Assembly: GCA_035316325.1 (NCBI GenBank)
Contig: DATHJB010000069.1
Span: forward strand, 1 to 55,438
Direction: 5' to 3'
Source: Acidimicrobiales bacterium
GTDB lineage: Bacteria > Actinomycetota > Acidimicrobiia > Acidimicrobiales > VFJN01
DNA length: 55,438 nt
Shown here: positions 30,004-39,120 of the stretch, piece after piece
Numbering within the stretch: position 1 is the stretch's first letter
Layout of the letters: every line of letters starts with the position of its first letter
Notes under the pieces: generated by a model
Database searches by the model: none
The model's input: the letters and a program-made list of their open reading frames with translations, nothing else
What the model was told of the DNA's origin: nothing
Program-made: the position numbers and the translations under genes

Positions 30004-30924
30004 ATGCCTCGAGCTGTCCGGTTCGACGAGTACGGCGGGATCGACGTGTTGCAGGTGGTGGAGGTCGAGCGACCGTCTCCCGGTCCGGGCCAGGTGCTGG
30101 TCAGGGTCGCGGCGGCAGCGATCAACCCCGGCGAGGCCGCCATCCGCCAGGGGTTCATGCGCGACCGCTGGCCGTCCACGTTCCCGTCGGGGCAGGGCAG
30201 CGACCTCGCCGGCACCGTCGAAGAGGTCGGCGACGGTGCCGAGGGCTTCGCCGTGGGCGACGAGGTGCTCGGCTTCACCTACGGCCGCGCCAGCCAGGCC
30301 GAGCTGGTCGTCACCGAGACCGACAAGCTGACCCACCGCCCGCCCGGCGTGCCCTGGGACGCCGCGGGCTCCCTGTTCGTCGCCGGCACCGCGGCCTACG
30401 CCTCGGTCCGGGCCGTGTCACCCGTCAAGGGCGAGACCGTCGTCGTCGCGGGTGCGGCCGGCGGCATCGGGTCCGTCGCGGTGCAGCTCGCTCGCAACAC
30501 GGGTGCCACCGTCGTCGGGCTGGCCAGCGAGGCCAACCACCGCTGGCTCGCCGACCACGGCGTCATCCCGGTCGCCTACGGCGAGGGCGTCGCCGATCGC
30601 ATCCGGGCGGCGTCGGGCGGGCACGTCGACGCCCTGGCCGACGCGTTCGGCGGCGGCTACGTGGAGCTGGCGATCGACCTCGGCGTGAAGCCCGACCGGA
30701 TCAACACGGTCATCGACTTCGCTGCCGCCCAGAAGTACGGGGTCAAGGCCGACGGCAACGCCGCCGCCCACGGCCCTGAGATCCTCGCCGAGCTGGCCCG
30801 CGACGTCGCCGAAGGCCGCCTGGAGATCCCCATCGCCCGGGTCTACCCCCTCGACCAGGTCCAGGACGCGTTCCGAGAGCTCGAGAAGCGCCACACCCAC
30901 GGCAAGATCGTCCTCCACCCGTAG
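30004..30924 (+). CDS. Quinone-oxidoreductase-like MDR enzyme (NADPH-dependent)
   Basis: 306 residues; AAGGAG lies 8 nt before ATG 30004. GroES-like N-terminal half (VLVRVAAAAINPGEAAIRQG, GSDLAGTVEEVGDGAEGFAVGDEV) and Rossmann half with AGAAGGIG (about 149-156). The Cys/His zinc ligands of alcohol dehydrogenases are missing, which fits the zeta-crystallin/quinone-reductase branch. It ends in the typical LEKRHTHGKIVLHP. It likely reduces quinones or enones with NADPH in the cytoplasm. Confidence 0.9.
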   Translation: MPRAVRFDEYGGIDVLQVVEVERPSPGPGQVLVRVAAAAINPGEAAIRQGFMRDRWPSTFPSGQGSDLAGTVEEVGDGAEGFAVGDEVLGFTYGRASQAELVVTETDKLTHRPPGVPWDAAGSLFVAGTAAYASVRAVSPVKGETVVVAGAAGGIGSVAVQLARNTGATVVGLASEANHRWLADHGVIPVAYGEGVADRIRAASGGHVDALADAFGGGYVELAIDLGVKPDRINTVIDFAAAQKYGVKADGNAAAHGPEILAELARDVAEGRLEIPIARVYPLDQVQDAFRELEKRHTHGKIVLHP

Positions 30925-30947
30925 CGCTCGGCCTCGGCCGCCACCGC

Positions 30948-31154
30948 TCAGGCGGGCACGATCCAGGTGATCTCGTCGAGGTCGATGAGGACGTCGGCGT
31001 CGTCGACCACGAACCACGCACTGCCCCTCACGCAGGAGAGCAGGGTGCCGCGGAGCAGGGCCGACGGGGTCCGCACGGTCACGGAGCCGCCGAGCAACGG
31101 TCGGAGTCGTCGGGCGGTCACCCGGGGTTCGTCGAGGACTGCGGTTGTGTCCAT
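30948..31154 (-). CDS. Small protein with Sm/SH3-like beta pattern
   Basis: 68 residues from ATG 31154. After a short N-terminus the sequence alternates like a five-strand small barrel: LLGGSVTVRTPSALLRGTLLSCVRGSAWFVVDD, then DVLIDLDEITWIVPA. This resembles Sm- or SH3-like folds, but no specific family is identified. A CACAGT hexamer 6 nt before ATG is a weak -10. It converges with the oxidoreductase gene. Confidence 0.6.
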   Translation of the reverse strand: MDTTAVLDEPRVTARRLRPLLGGSVTVRTPSALLRGTLLSCVRGSAWFVVDDADVLIDLDEITWIVPA

Positions 31155-31240
31155 GGCGACACTGTGCGCTCGCAACCGCCGTGGGTGATCGGGGGAGTCC
31201 CGCGGACGCCGACACCCCGATGGGGGATCGAACCTGAGAG

Positions 31241-31254
31241 TTAGGCTTGCTTAA
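31241..31254. promoter_or_regulatory. IdeR/DtxR-like iron box
   Basis: TTAGGCTTGCTTAA is a palindrome with one mismatch and matches the core and one half of the IdeR/DtxR box, 29 bp before the siderophore-binding lipoprotein start. A second GTTAGGC follows at 31263-31269. Confidence 0.45.
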
Positions 31255-31283
31255 TCCACATGGTTAGGCCAACATGCCGGCCC

Positions 31284-32336
31284 ATGGGCAGACGAACCGG
31301 GGTGCTGGTCGGAGCGTTGGCGTTGCTTGCAATGACGGCGTGCGGGTCCGACGACGATGGGAACGAGACATCGGCGGCCGACGACGGCACCGACGAAGCC
31401 ACTGCCGACGACGGGACCGACGAAGCCGCCGCCGACGACGGCTGGAGCTACGTCGACGGGTCGGGCCAGGAGACCACGCTCGACGCCGTCCCCGAGCGGA
31501 TCGTGATGCACGGCAGCTCCGCCGCGGCGCTGATCCCGCTGGGCATCCGCCCCGTCGGCATCTACGCCGACCAGGCCGTCGAGGAGGACCTGGCGCTCCG
31601 CAACCTCGACCTCGACGGCATCGAGATCGTCGGCGAGGAGTGGGGCATCGTCAACGTCGAGGCCGTCGCCGCCCTGCAGCCCGACCTGATCGTCGCCGAG
31701 TGGTGGCCGGTCGAGGAGGCCTACAGCGGCCTCGAGGAGGGCACGGGGGCGGCCAGCCAGCAGCTCCGGGAGATCGCCCCCATCGCGGGGCCGGCGCAGG
31801 GGCCCTCGATCCACACGATGATCGAGGACTACGAGGCGCTCGCCACCAGCCTCGGCGCCGACCTCGACGCCACCGAGGTGGTCGCCGACCGCGAGCGCTT
31901 CGAGACCGCGCAGGCCGACTTCACCGCCGCCACCGAGGCGCAGCCCGACCTCAGCGTCCTGGCGGTGTCACCCACCCCGGAGTCGCTCTACGTGGCCGTC
32001 CCCGAGGAGTCTGCCGAGCTGGCCGACTTCACCGCCTGGGGCCTCGACATCGTCGTCCCCGACACCCCCGACGAGGGCTTCGAGTACTGGGAGACCCTCA
32101 GCTGGGAGAACGCCGACAAGTACCAGGCCGACCTGCTCATCGTCGACCAGCGCGGCTACCCGGGCAACGTCGAGCAGGCCGCGCGCCAGCCCGGCTGGTC
32201 GTTCCTGAAGGCCGGCGCCGCCGATGCCACCGCGGTCTGGCCCGCCTACTGGCTCCGCAACTACACCGACTACTCCACGGCCCTCGAGGACCTCACCGAG
32301 GCGATCGAGTCCGCCGACCCCGACCTCGTCGAATGA
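31284..32336 (+). CDS. Iron-siderophore-type ABC substrate-binding lipoprotein
   Basis: 350 residues from ATG 31284. Lipobox ALLAMTAC puts the lipidated Cys at 20, followed by an Asp/Thr/Ala-rich linker with two DDGTDEA repeats. The mature domain has the FecB/FepB-like layout: VPERIVMHGSSAAALIPLGIRPVGIYAD, then GIVNVEAVAALQPDLIVAEWWP in the first lobe and ADLLIVDQRGYPG in the second. It would capture a ferric siderophore outside the membrane. No permease or ATPase lies beside it, so it must share a transporter encoded elsewhere. The iron-box-like site upstream supports this role. A GC-rich self-complementary stretch (about 32346-32380) follows the stop. Confidence 0.85.
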   Translation: MGRRTGVLVGALALLAMTACGSDDDGNETSAADDGTDEATADDGTDEAAADDGWSYVDGSGQETTLDAVPERIVMHGSSAAALIPLGIRPVGIYADQAVEEDLALRNLDLDGIEIVGEEWGIVNVEAVAALQPDLIVAEWWPVEEAYSGLEEGTGAASQQLREIAPIAGPAQGPSIHTMIEDYEALATSLGADLDATEVVADRERFETAQADFTAATEAQPDLSVLAVSPTPESLYVAVPEESAELADFTAWGLDIVVPDTPDEGFEYWETLSWENADKYQADLLIVDQRGYPGNVEQAARQPGWSFLKAGAADATAVWPAYWLRNYTDYSTALEDLTEAIESADPDLVE

Positions 32337-32394
32337 CCCCGGTCCCGCCGGCCCGCCGGCCCGGCGGCCCGGCGGCCCGAGAGCCTGACAACCC

Positions 32395-33087
32395 TCAGCC
32401 CCGAGGAGTGACGGACCGTCGGGCCAGCAGGTAGGTGCGGCGGGTGTCGCCCTCGTCGGGGTAGGGGCGGCGCTCGGCGGTGAGCTCGACGACGAACCCT
32501 GCCCGCTCGAGGCAGTCCCCCACCGGGCCGGCTTCGAGGAAGCGGAGGTCGAGGTCGACGTCCTCCCCGTGCCAGGTGTCGAGGTGTCGCACCTCCCGGC
32601 CGGTGTGGAAGGCGACGAGCAGCGGCCCGCCGGCGACGACGACCCGGGCCAGCTCTCCGGCGGCGACGTCCAGGGCGTGGTCGTCGAGGTGGATGAGGCA
32701 GTAGAAGCCCACGGCCCCGCCGAGCGATCCGGGGCCGTAGGGCAGCGCCGTCAGCGACCCGGCCACCGCCGGCAGCGCCATCCGATCGTGCGCCAGCGTC
32801 GCCATGGCCGGTGACAGGTCCAGCGCCGTCACCTCGGCCCCCACCCCGGCGAGGTACGCCCCGATCTGCCCGGGCCCCGCCCCCAGGTCCCCGATCAGCT
32901 GCGGCCCACCGCCCCGACCCGCCACGTCCTCCGCCACGACCGACAGCAGCGCCCGGTCGAGCGGCTTGCCCGCCAGCTCGCCGACGAACATCTCGGCGTA
33001 CCGCTCCGCCACCCGGTCGTACGACCGCTGCACCTGCGCGGGCTCGATCCTCATGTCAGGGTCGACATCGTCGGGGCGATCGGACAT
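32395..33087 (-). CDS. Class I SAM-dependent methyltransferase
   Basis: 230 residues from ATG 33087. Motif I is IGDLGAGPGQIG (about 65-76), the acidic ribose-binding residue Asp90 ends TALD, and LARVVVAGGPLLVAFH is the post-motif strand region. Substrate unknown. The start is 12 bp after the GNAT stop, so it is co-transcribed with the GNAT and the frameshifted LLM gene. Confidence 0.88.
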   Translation of the reverse strand: MSDRPDDVDPDMRIEPAQVQRSYDRVAERYAEMFVGELAGKPLDRALLSVVAEDVAGRGGGPQLIGDLGAGPGQIGAYLAGVGAEVTALDLSPAMATLAHDRMALPAVAGSLTALPYGPGSLGGAVGFYCLIHLDDHALDVAAGELARVVVAGGPLLVAFHTGREVRHLDTWHGEDVDLDLRFLEAGPVGDCLERAGFVVELTAERRPYPDEGDTRRTYLLARRSVTPRG

Positions 33088-33099
33088 CGCCACAGCCGA

Positions 33100-33615
33100 C
33101 TACAGATCGAGGCGCATGCACACGCGGACCTCCGGGTCGAGGCCATGGGCTGCCTCGCTGGCTCGAAGGGATCGGAGCTCGGGGCCGATCTCGTGCTCGG
33201 CCAGCACCCGGAAGCCGAGGTGTTGGTAGAGCGGGCGGTTCCACGGCACGTCGGTGAAGGTGGTCAGCGTGATCGCCGGCCGGCCGGACTCGACCGCCCA
33301 GGCCCGCACCTGGTCGAGCAGCGCACGTCCCACGCCCGCGCCCTGGTGGTCGGGCCGGACGCTGACCTGTTCGACGTGGGCGCAGCCGTCGACCACGTCG
33401 ACCAGCACGTAGCCCACGGCTCCTGGTGCGGCGTCGGTCGTCGCCACCCACGACCGGCGAGCCGCTGCGTAAGCGGCCAGGCTCTCCACCGAGCCCGGAT
33501 CGGCGTCGGCGATCTCGCTCATGCCGACGTCGCGGAACCGCTCGCCGGCCGTCCGCTCGATCTCCTGGAGAACGACGCCGTCGTCGGCCCGAGCCGGGCG
33601 GATCGTGATCGTCAC
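33100..33615 (-). CDS. GNAT family N-acetyltransferase
   Basis: 171 residues from GTG 33615, which overlaps the stop of the LLM gene (GTGA). The acetyl-CoA loop is DHQGAGVGRALL (89-100), preceded by VEQVSVRP; PLYQHLGFRVL is the later family motif. It acetylates an unknown amine. Its place between an LLM oxidoreductase and a methyltransferase suggests a small modification cluster. Confidence 0.88.
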   Translation of the reverse strand: MTITIRPARADDGVVLQEIERTAGERFRDVGMSEIADADPGSVESLAAYAAARRSWVATTDAAPGAVGYVLVDVVDGCAHVEQVSVRPDHQGAGVGRALLDQVRAWAVESGRPAITLTTFTDVPWNRPLYQHLGFRVLAEHEIGPELRSLRASEAAHGLDPEVRVCMRLDL

Positions 33616-34447
33616 ACTCCGCCGACGAGGGTGTCGCCGGCCGACTCGATGAGGTCGTCGACGGCTGAACCCTCCGAGGTCGGAGCCTGGAGGACCAGCC
33701 GGTGGACGCCGACGTCGACGTACCGGCGGGCCATGTCGACGTCGAAGCCAGCGGGTGGTGTGATCGTGATCTCGACGTCGCCCAGCTCGGCCGGACGCTC
33801 GTAGCGATCCCCGGCCTCGGCAAGGGCGCCCAGCGCACCGGCTGTCTGCTCAGGATCGAGCTCCCACCCGTACCAGCCGTTCGCGACCTGGACCGTGCGG
33901 CGATAGCTCGCCGGTGAGTGCCCGCCGCACACGATCGGCGGTGTGGCCTCTGGACCGGTCGCGGTCGTGCCACGACGCCGGAGAAGGAGACGAACCGCCC
34001 GGCGAACGAAGGCGTCGGCTCGTCCCAGAGCGCCCGCATCGCCGCCAGGTGCTCGTCGGTCCGGGCGCCACGATCGGCGACCGACGCTCCCAATGCCTCC
34101 AGCTCCGCTTCGACGTGGCCGACGCCGATGCCGACGATCAACCGCCCCTTCGAGAGGACGTCGATCGAGGTCAGCTGCTTGGCCAGCAGGACCGGGTGCC
34201 GCCCGGGGAGGACGGCGACGCCGGTCGCCAGCCGCACCCGGCTGGTCACCGCCGCCAGGTGGGCCAAGGTGACCACGAGCTCGAGGCGAGGTTCGTCGGG
34301 CGGGTCCGGGGCATCGACCGGGAGAGCCACGTGGTCGCCGATCCACAGGGACTCGAAGCCGGCGTCCTCGGCCCGCCGTGCCCGACGGGCCAGCACGTCG
34401 GGATCGACGCTGCTGCCCTTGTGGAGCCCGTACAGCCCCCACCTCAC
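33612..34447 (-). pseudogene. LLM-class F420-dependent oxidoreductase, frameshifted
   Basis: The front half (from GTG 34447) reads MRWGLYGLHKGSSVDPDVLARRAR, then the F420-LLM motifs GVAVLPGRHPVLLAKQLTSIDVLSKGRLIVGIG. The frame then breaks near 33938-33950: the sequence after PRPVQ continues as TPPIVCGGHSPASYRRTVQ only in another frame, which runs to the stop at 33612. Losing a single C in a C-rich run would explain it. The combined length is about 280 residues, normal for the family. Either a recent pseudogene or a sequencing error. The intact enzyme would use cofactor F420 to oxidise or reduce an unknown substrate. It leads the GNAT/methyltransferase operon. Confidence 0.8.
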
Positions 34448-34540
34448 GACGACCAGCCCCCACCGACGGCTCGTTGCATCACGTCGAGATGATGACAGAC
34501 CACCCGCCCCGACGAACGCGCTGACCCGCAGCCGAGCAGG

Positions 34541-35701
34541 TCACCTGGGGTGATCGAGGGAAGGAGCGGGCGGAGCGGCGAGGCCCGCGGCCTGATAGGC
34601 GGCGGTGGCTCGGGCGGTCAGGGCGGCGACCTCTCCCGTGGAGTCCGAAGCGGACCGGTCTGGTGCGAGGGAGCGCCAGAAGCGCAGGCTCCAGACCGGG
34701 TCGTCGTCGCCGTCGGAGACCTTCTCGGCGGGCAGGGGCGTGAACCACAGGTGGTCGGCCCGCCAGCTCGTGCGCCGCACCCGCGAGGGGACGTGCGCCA
34801 GGTGGTCGCACACCGAGGCGAGCGCAGCCGGGTTGCGAGCCAGCAGGACGGCGGCGACGTCGGCGATCTCGTCGCTCTCGACCCGCATGCTCTCCTGTGC
34901 GGCTCCGACCCGCAGATCCACCGCGACCGCGAAGCCCCCGATGAGGAGCGCGCCGGCGAAGGGGGTGAACAGGAACGATCCGCCTTCCAGCCCGAAGGCG
35001 ACGATCGCCAGCAACAGACCACCGACGCCCGCCAGCACGTGAGCGACTCCTCGGACACGTCCGAGCGACGCCGCCGCAGCGGTGACCCAGCGGGCGTCCC
35101 GGGCGTGGAGGTGGGCCAGCTCATGGGCGGCGACTGCCTCGAGCTCGTCCCGGGTGAGACGGAGCAGGCCGGACGTGACCACCAGGGTCTCGTCTCTCCA
35201 GCCGCGCACCGACAGGGCGTTCGCCGCGGGGTCGTCCACCAGCGCCAGCCTCGGCGGCGACACTCCCAGCCCGAGGGACAGCCCGTCGACCACGTTGTGG
35301 AGCCGTGTCACCAGCACGTCGTCCACGTCATCGACGTCGTCCACGTCGTCGACCCCGGCCGGCGGGTCGGAGTCCAACCGCACCGCTCCCACGTCACGCA
35401 GGATGAGCTCAGCGCCACGGCGCAATACGGAGAAGACGACCGAGGCGACCGCCAGCGCCAGGCCCGCCACGGCGAAGCCGGCGGCGACCCACCCGGCCCA
35501 TCCCCAGATCGGCAGGTCACGGAGCGGACGGTCGACGGCCAGGCTGACCAGGCGGCCCAGCATCCCCAGGACCACCAGCCCCGTGCCGGCCAGGGCGACA
35601 GCAAGGATCACGACGCCCAGCCCGAACCAGACAGGCGCACGCGCCCTGGCCCAACGCCGCCGGGCGTCGAGCCGGGCCAGCCGATCAGGCACCTCCCGCA
35701 T
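34541..35701 (-). CDS. M48 family zinc metallopeptidase, membrane-bound
   Basis: 386 residues from ATG 35701; TACGGT ends 7 nt upstream. Two N-terminal helices (VWFGLGVVILAVALAGTGLVVLG, GWVAAGFAVAGLALAVASVVF) anchor it. Zn ligands are His193 and His197 in AAHELAHLHARD with catalytic Glu194; SDEIADVAA supplies the probable third ligand. Two more hydrophobic stretches follow the active site, as in HtpX-like proteases. A DDV repeat (about residues 118-129) precedes the domain. It probably degrades membrane proteins or processes peptides. Confidence 0.9.
   Translation of the reverse strand: MREVPDRLARLDARRRWARARAPVWFGLGVVILAVALAGTGLVVLGMLGRLVSLAVDRPLRDLPIWGWAGWVAAGFAVAGLALAVASVVFSVLRRGAELILRDVGAVRLDSDPPAGVDDVDDVDDVDDVLVTRLHNVVDGLSLGLGVSPPRLALVDDPAANALSVRGWRDETLVVTSGLLRLTRDELEAVAAHELAHLHARDARWVTAAAASLGRVRGVAHVLAGVGGLLLAIVAFGLEGGSFLFTPFAGALLIGGFAVAVDLRVGAAQESMRVESDEIADVAAVLLARNPAALASVCDHLAHVPSRVRRTSWRADHLWFTPLPAEKVSDGDDDPVWSLRFWRSLAPDRSASDSTGEVAALTARATAAYQAAGLAAPPAPSLDHPR
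35318..35353. repeat. 9-bp tandem repeat in the M48 gene
   Basis: Four 9-bp units (35318-35326, 35327-35335, 35336-35344, 35345-35353), GTCGTCCAC and near-copies, encode the DDV repeat of the protease. Confidence 0.75.
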
Positions 35702-35708
35702 CGCCGAC

Positions 35709-35714
35709 ACCGTA
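35709..35714 (-). promoter_or_regulatory. -10 element TACGGT for the M48 gene (leaderless)
   Basis: TACGGT on the minus strand ends 7 nt before ATG 35701; an in-frame GTG at 35710 overlaps it and is therefore less likely to be the start. Confidence 0.45.
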
Positions 35715-35920
35715 ACCCCCGCCCACCGACGTGGGGCGTCGAGCGACCGAAGTGGTCGTCCCGAGTCATCTGTAGCCGCCAACCCACAGTCGAGTCGTTC
35801 GTCGTCGGAGACCGACCACAACCAACTCAAGAACGACTAAACGACCACAAACGACTCACCAACCCCTTTGGAACTCGTCATTCGACGCACCGGCGAGGTC
35901 ATATCGCTACGAACACGGGA

Positions 35921-36328
35921 TCACAGGCAGGACTCGTCGTCCTTCACTGCACCGAAATCGATCGTCGTGTCGGCGCTCGCCTGACTGCCGCCGGGCGGGC
36001 TTTGGTCACAGACGGTCCAGTTGCGGTCAGATACCTGGAAGCGATCCTGACCAGTCGCGTCATGGGACCTGAGGATGTAGAACCCCGCAGCCTGCATGGC
36101 GTCCTGCGCGGCTTGGAGATCCATGCCGACCGCGTCAGGCAACGTCATCAGATCCGAATCGCCGCTGGCAGAGGTCGGTGGTAGTGGTGGTGGCTGGCTG
36201 GTCGACGTCGACGGTGACGTCGACGGTGACAGTTCGGTGCCTGCTGTCGATGATTCATCGCCGCCGCTACTGCAGCCCGTGACGACGGTCGTACAGACAA
36301 GAGCCGCCACCAGGCGCCAAATGGTCAT
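35921..36328 (-). CDS. PASTA-domain lipoprotein
   Basis: 135 residues, GGAGG 8 nt upstream. Lipobox VVTGC makes Cys19 the lipidated residue. A Ser/Thr/Pro-rich linker (about 25-60) leads to a single PASTA domain: LPDAVGMDLQAAQDAMQAAGF and VCDQSPPGG, the pattern known from penicillin-binding proteins and PknB-type kinases that sense peptidoglycan. It is anchored outside the cytoplasmic membrane. The local GC is lower than in its neighbours (as is the whole 35.8-36.5 kb stretch), a possible sign of recent arrival. Confidence 0.82.
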   Translation of the reverse strand: MTIWRLVAALVCTTVVTGCSSGGDESSTAGTELSPSTSPSTSTSQPPPLPPTSASGDSDLMTLPDAVGMDLQAAQDAMQAAGFYILRSHDATGQDRFQVSDRNWTVCDQSPPGGSQASADTTIDFGAVKDDESCL

Positions 36329-36533
36329 CGCGATTGCCTCCGTAGCGGATCCAACGTTCGCGCGGGTTAGCCGACTGTGAACCCGTACGACATGCCGACT
36401 GACGACATCCCGCTATGACTTTCGCCGTTCGCCGCCGGAAACCCGCGAATGCCCGCATCATCGACCCTACGCGTTCGTGAAGGCCAAGGAGGTCGAACGT
36501 CGGGAAGATGTGTCCAATCGTCCTGGCCTGGGA
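36329..36533. other. Lower-GC intergenic region without a supported gene
   Basis: Neither strand has a frame with the codon bias of this genome or a convincing ribosome-binding site. It holds the promoter of the PASTA lipoprotein gene and the 3' end of the cellulase gene. Confidence 0.5.
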
Positions 36534-38846
36534 CTAACGGCCTCCGTTGTCCTGGTCGGCGACGAAGGAGGCCACCCATGAGAGCGTCGAGTTCCAGTTG
36601 ATCGTGATCTCGTTGGTGGACCACGACTCGATGTCGTCGATGTAGCAGAACTGCGGCGTCGCCGGGCAGTCGCTCAGCAGGGCCTGGGCCACGGGATCCT
36701 GGATGCCCGAGTTCGGGCCGCCGGCGATGAACCCGACGGGCGGGTTGGGCAGCTCGGCGTTGAGCTGATGGGCGTACATGCGGCTGTGCTGGTTCTGCGA
36801 GAACACGTCGCCGTAGCCCGTGACGTAGGAGATGTTCAGCGCGTTGCGTCCGAGCAGGAAGTCCATCCCCTCGATCACCGCGCCCTGGTACTCCTCGTCG
36901 CCCGTGAGGTCGTAGGCGGTGGCGATCACCACGAGGTTGTTGAGGATCTGGCTCGTGGAGCCCCAGGCCCAGAGGTTGTCGGCCGGCGCGTACGGCTGGC
37001 CCCACGGCTGCTGGCCCTGGAGTGAGAGCAGGGCATCGGCGCCGTCGACCACCGAGCGGCCCACCCGCTGACGGTCGGGCAGGTGGTTGGGCACGGTGGC
37101 CAGGTCGAGCCGGCCGAGCGCGGCCACATGGCCCCAGTCGAAGCCGTCGACGTCGAACACGTCGGCCCGGTGCAGCGGCGACGTCAGCACCGCGTCCTTG
37201 AAGCGCCGTTCGCCGGTGGTGACGTAGAGCTCGGCCGCGGCCCAGTAGGTCTCGTCGGTGACGTTCGTGTCGTCGTAGGGCCCACCGCCCGACGCCCCGT
37301 CAGCGACCGGTGCGTACAGCGGCGGGTTGGCGAGCGCGGCCGACCACGCCGTGCGGGCCGCGCCCAGCAGCCGGTCGGAGAACGCGCGGTCGTAGGGCTT
37401 GAAGATCCGCGCCCCCTGGGCGGCCACGGCTGCCAGGTTGAGGGTGGCGGCGGTCGACGGGCGATGCAGCTCGCGCACCATGGGGTCGGCTGCCGGGTCG
37501 AGCGGCAGGCCGGTCCACGCGCTGTCGTGGACCTTGTGGTGGACCATGCCCGCCAACGGCTCGCCGGCCGGCACCTGCATGGTCAGCATCCACTCCAGCT
37601 CCCAGCGGGCCTCGTCGAGGACGTCGGGCACCCGGTTGCCCCGCTCGGGGACCCGCAGGGTGCGGTCGCCCAGAGCGCCCCGGTCCGCGCTGCGGGCGGT
37701 GCCGTTGCGCTCCCAGGTGCTCATCAGCTGCGCCACGGAGATCCCGCCGTTGACCACGTACTTGCCGTGGTCGCCGGCGTCGTACCACCCGCCGACGACG
37801 TCGAGGGCGTAGTCACAGGTCCACGGCTCGCCGTAGACGGGCAGCGACACCTCGGGTGGCTGGCAATCCACGTCGAGGTCGCCCCGGTTCGGAGCGACGC
37901 CCACGTGGCCGGCGGCGCGGGAGTAGGCGTCGTCGCCGACGATGGTGCCGTCGATCGGCGTGCCGCTGCGCTGCGGGTAGTACACCGACAGGGCGTCGAC
38001 CCGCAAGCGCTCGTAGGCGTCGGAGGCGATGTCGAACGGGTGGCTGGTCTCGCCGTCGGCGACCAGCGTGTAGCCGCGGTCCGACCGGGTGACGTCGCCG
38101 AAGTCGATCGTGTGCAGGTTCAGGCCCGACGTGCGGTCGACGCCGGCCGGGCGGGTGCGGCCCCGCGCGACGACGTGGCCCCTCTGGTTCTCGAGCGCCC
38201 ACGGCAGCCGGTCGGTCGCCTCGGTGACGAGGGTGGCGCCCTTGGGGCCGTGCGGCAGGTAGCCGACCTGGTTCACGCGCACGCGTGGCCCGGTGTCGGG
38301 CACGTACGGCTCGGGCTCGGCTCCGCCGCGGAGCGAGACGTTGTCGAGGCAGACCGTGTGCGCGGTGCTGGCGCCGCCCAGCTGGAAGGCCACCTGGCCG
38401 TCCGGTGTCGAGGTGGGCTGCGTGAACGTGAAGGTGTAGGTCTGCAGCGACTCGCCGACGGTCGGGCTCTCGGCGAAGTAGGCGTCGAAGGGCGCCACCG
38501 CCAGGCCCACGACGGCTCGCAGGTTGGCGGTGGGCGTCGACGAGGCGTCGAACGACAGCTGGTAGGTGACGCCGGCTTCGAGCGCGATGTCGTTCTGGCC
38601 GACGATGGCGTCCCAGGGGTTGGCGAGCCCACCCGGGACGTCGGTGCAGAACACGCCGTCGGCGACGGTGCCGGCATCGGGGGACGAGAACCACGGAGCC
38701 ATCCCGGCCGAGAAGTCGCCGTTGACCACCTGCTCGGCCCCGACCTCCTGGGCCCGCACACCGGGCATGGCCCACACCGCCCCGACGAGCAGCGCCAGCA
38801 GCGCTCCGGCCGACCTCCGGACTCCGGTGCGACGAGAAGCCTGCAT
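36534..38846 (-). CDS. Secreted GH9 endoglucanase with CBM and Ig-like domains
   Basis: 770 residues from ATG 38846, behind GGAGGGGG. Signal peptide [20 protein letters not shown]; then a CBM4/9-like domain ([16 protein letters not shown] to the DNVSLRG strand, about 38-175); a CelD_N Ig-like domain ([18 protein letters not shown]); and the GH9 catalytic domain. [15 protein letters not shown] carries the base Asp356/Asp359, [10 protein letters not shown] the conserved His and [12 protein letters not shown] the proton donor Glu746. GH9 enzymes hydrolyse cellulose with inversion. A CebR/CelR-like operator lies 75 bp upstream. Confidence 0.94.
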   Translation of the reverse strand: MQASRRTGVRRSAGALLALLVGAVWAMPGVRAQEVGAEQVVNGDFSAGMAPWFSSPDAGTVADGVFCTDVPGGLANPWDAIVGQNDIALEAGVTYQLSFDASSTPTANLRAVVGLAVAPFDAYFAESPTVGESLQTYTFTFTQPTSTPDGQVAFQLGGASTAHTVCLDNVSLRGGAEPEPYVPDTGPRVRVNQVGYLPHGPKGATLVTEATDRLPWALENQRGHVVARGRTRPAGVDRTSGLNLHTIDFGDVTRSDRGYTLVADGETSHPFDIASDAYERLRVDALSVYYPQRSGTPIDGTIVGDDAYSRAAGHVGVAPNRGDLDVDCQPPEVSLPVYGEPWTCDYALDVVGGWYDAGDHGKYVVNGGISVAQLMSTWERNGTARSADRGALGDRTLRVPERGNRVPDVLDEARWELEWMLTMQVPAGEPLAGMVHHKVHDSAWTGLPLDPAADPMVRELHRPSTAATLNLAAVAAQGARIFKPYDRAFSDRLLGAARTAWSAALANPPLYAPVADGASGGGPYDDTNVTDETYWAAAELYVTTGERRFKDAVLTSPLHRADVFDVDGFDWGHVAALGRLDLATVPNHLPDRQRVGRSVVDGADALLSLQGQQPWGQPYAPADNLWAWGSTSQILNNLVVIATAYDLTGDEEYQGAVIEGMDFLLGRNALNISYVTGYGDVFSQNQHSRMYAHQLNAELPNPPVGFIAGGPNSGIQDPVAQALLSDCPATPQFCYIDDIESWSTNEITINWNSTLSWVASFVADQDNGGR

Positions 38847-38920
38847 CGGGACCCCCTCCCCCCTGGCACTGCACCCAGGAAATCGCTTCACCGTCGACAG
38901 TACCCCCGGCACAGTGCCTA

Positions 38921-38934
38921 TGGAAGCGCTCTCA
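38921..38934. promoter_or_regulatory. CebR/CelR-like operator
   Basis: TGGAAGCGCTCTCA matches the known TGGGAGCGCTCCCA repressor site with two changes. It is 75 bp upstream of the cellulase start and 91 bp upstream of the DUF1330 remnant on the other strand. Confidence 0.55.
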
Positions 38935-39024
38935 TGAACGGTCCGGTGCGGGTCGATACTTTGGTGTCTCCCTCGCCGACCTCCTCGCCAGGATCCACAC
39001 CCGTTTCACCACCGGAGGCGACCA

Positions 39025-39120
39025 ATGACCGGCTACATCCTCGCCCAGCTGTCGATCCACGACCCCGAGCGCCCCGAGCGCGACGCCACCGTGCTCGTTC
39101 TCTGCGGGTTCGCCCCGTGA
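39025..39120 (+). CDS. 31-residue remnant of a DUF1330-like protein
   Basis: ATG 39025 follows a strong GGAGG. The product begins MTGYILAQLSIHDPER, which looks like the start of DUF1330 proteins (about 95 residues), and ends DATVLVLCGFAP, which resembles the family end; the middle is missing. The stop overlaps the next gene by 4 bp (GTGA), so it may now serve only to deliver ribosomes to the methyltransferase start. A genuine leader peptide is the alternative. Confidence 0.5.
   Translation: MTGYILAQLSIHDPERPERDATVLVLCGFAP

Noticed and set aside
35702-35830. N-terminal extension of the M48 protease
   Set aside because: Lower GC3, lies upstream of the probable leaderless start and adds a polar stretch before the membrane helix.
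34550-36184. 544-residue frame on the plus strand
   Set aside because: Covers the M48 protease gene in antisense and has no recognisable domain.
37083-39024. Upstream part of a long plus-strand frame leading into the methyltransferase
   Set aside because: It is antisense to the GH9 gene; only the part from GTG 39117 matches a protein family.
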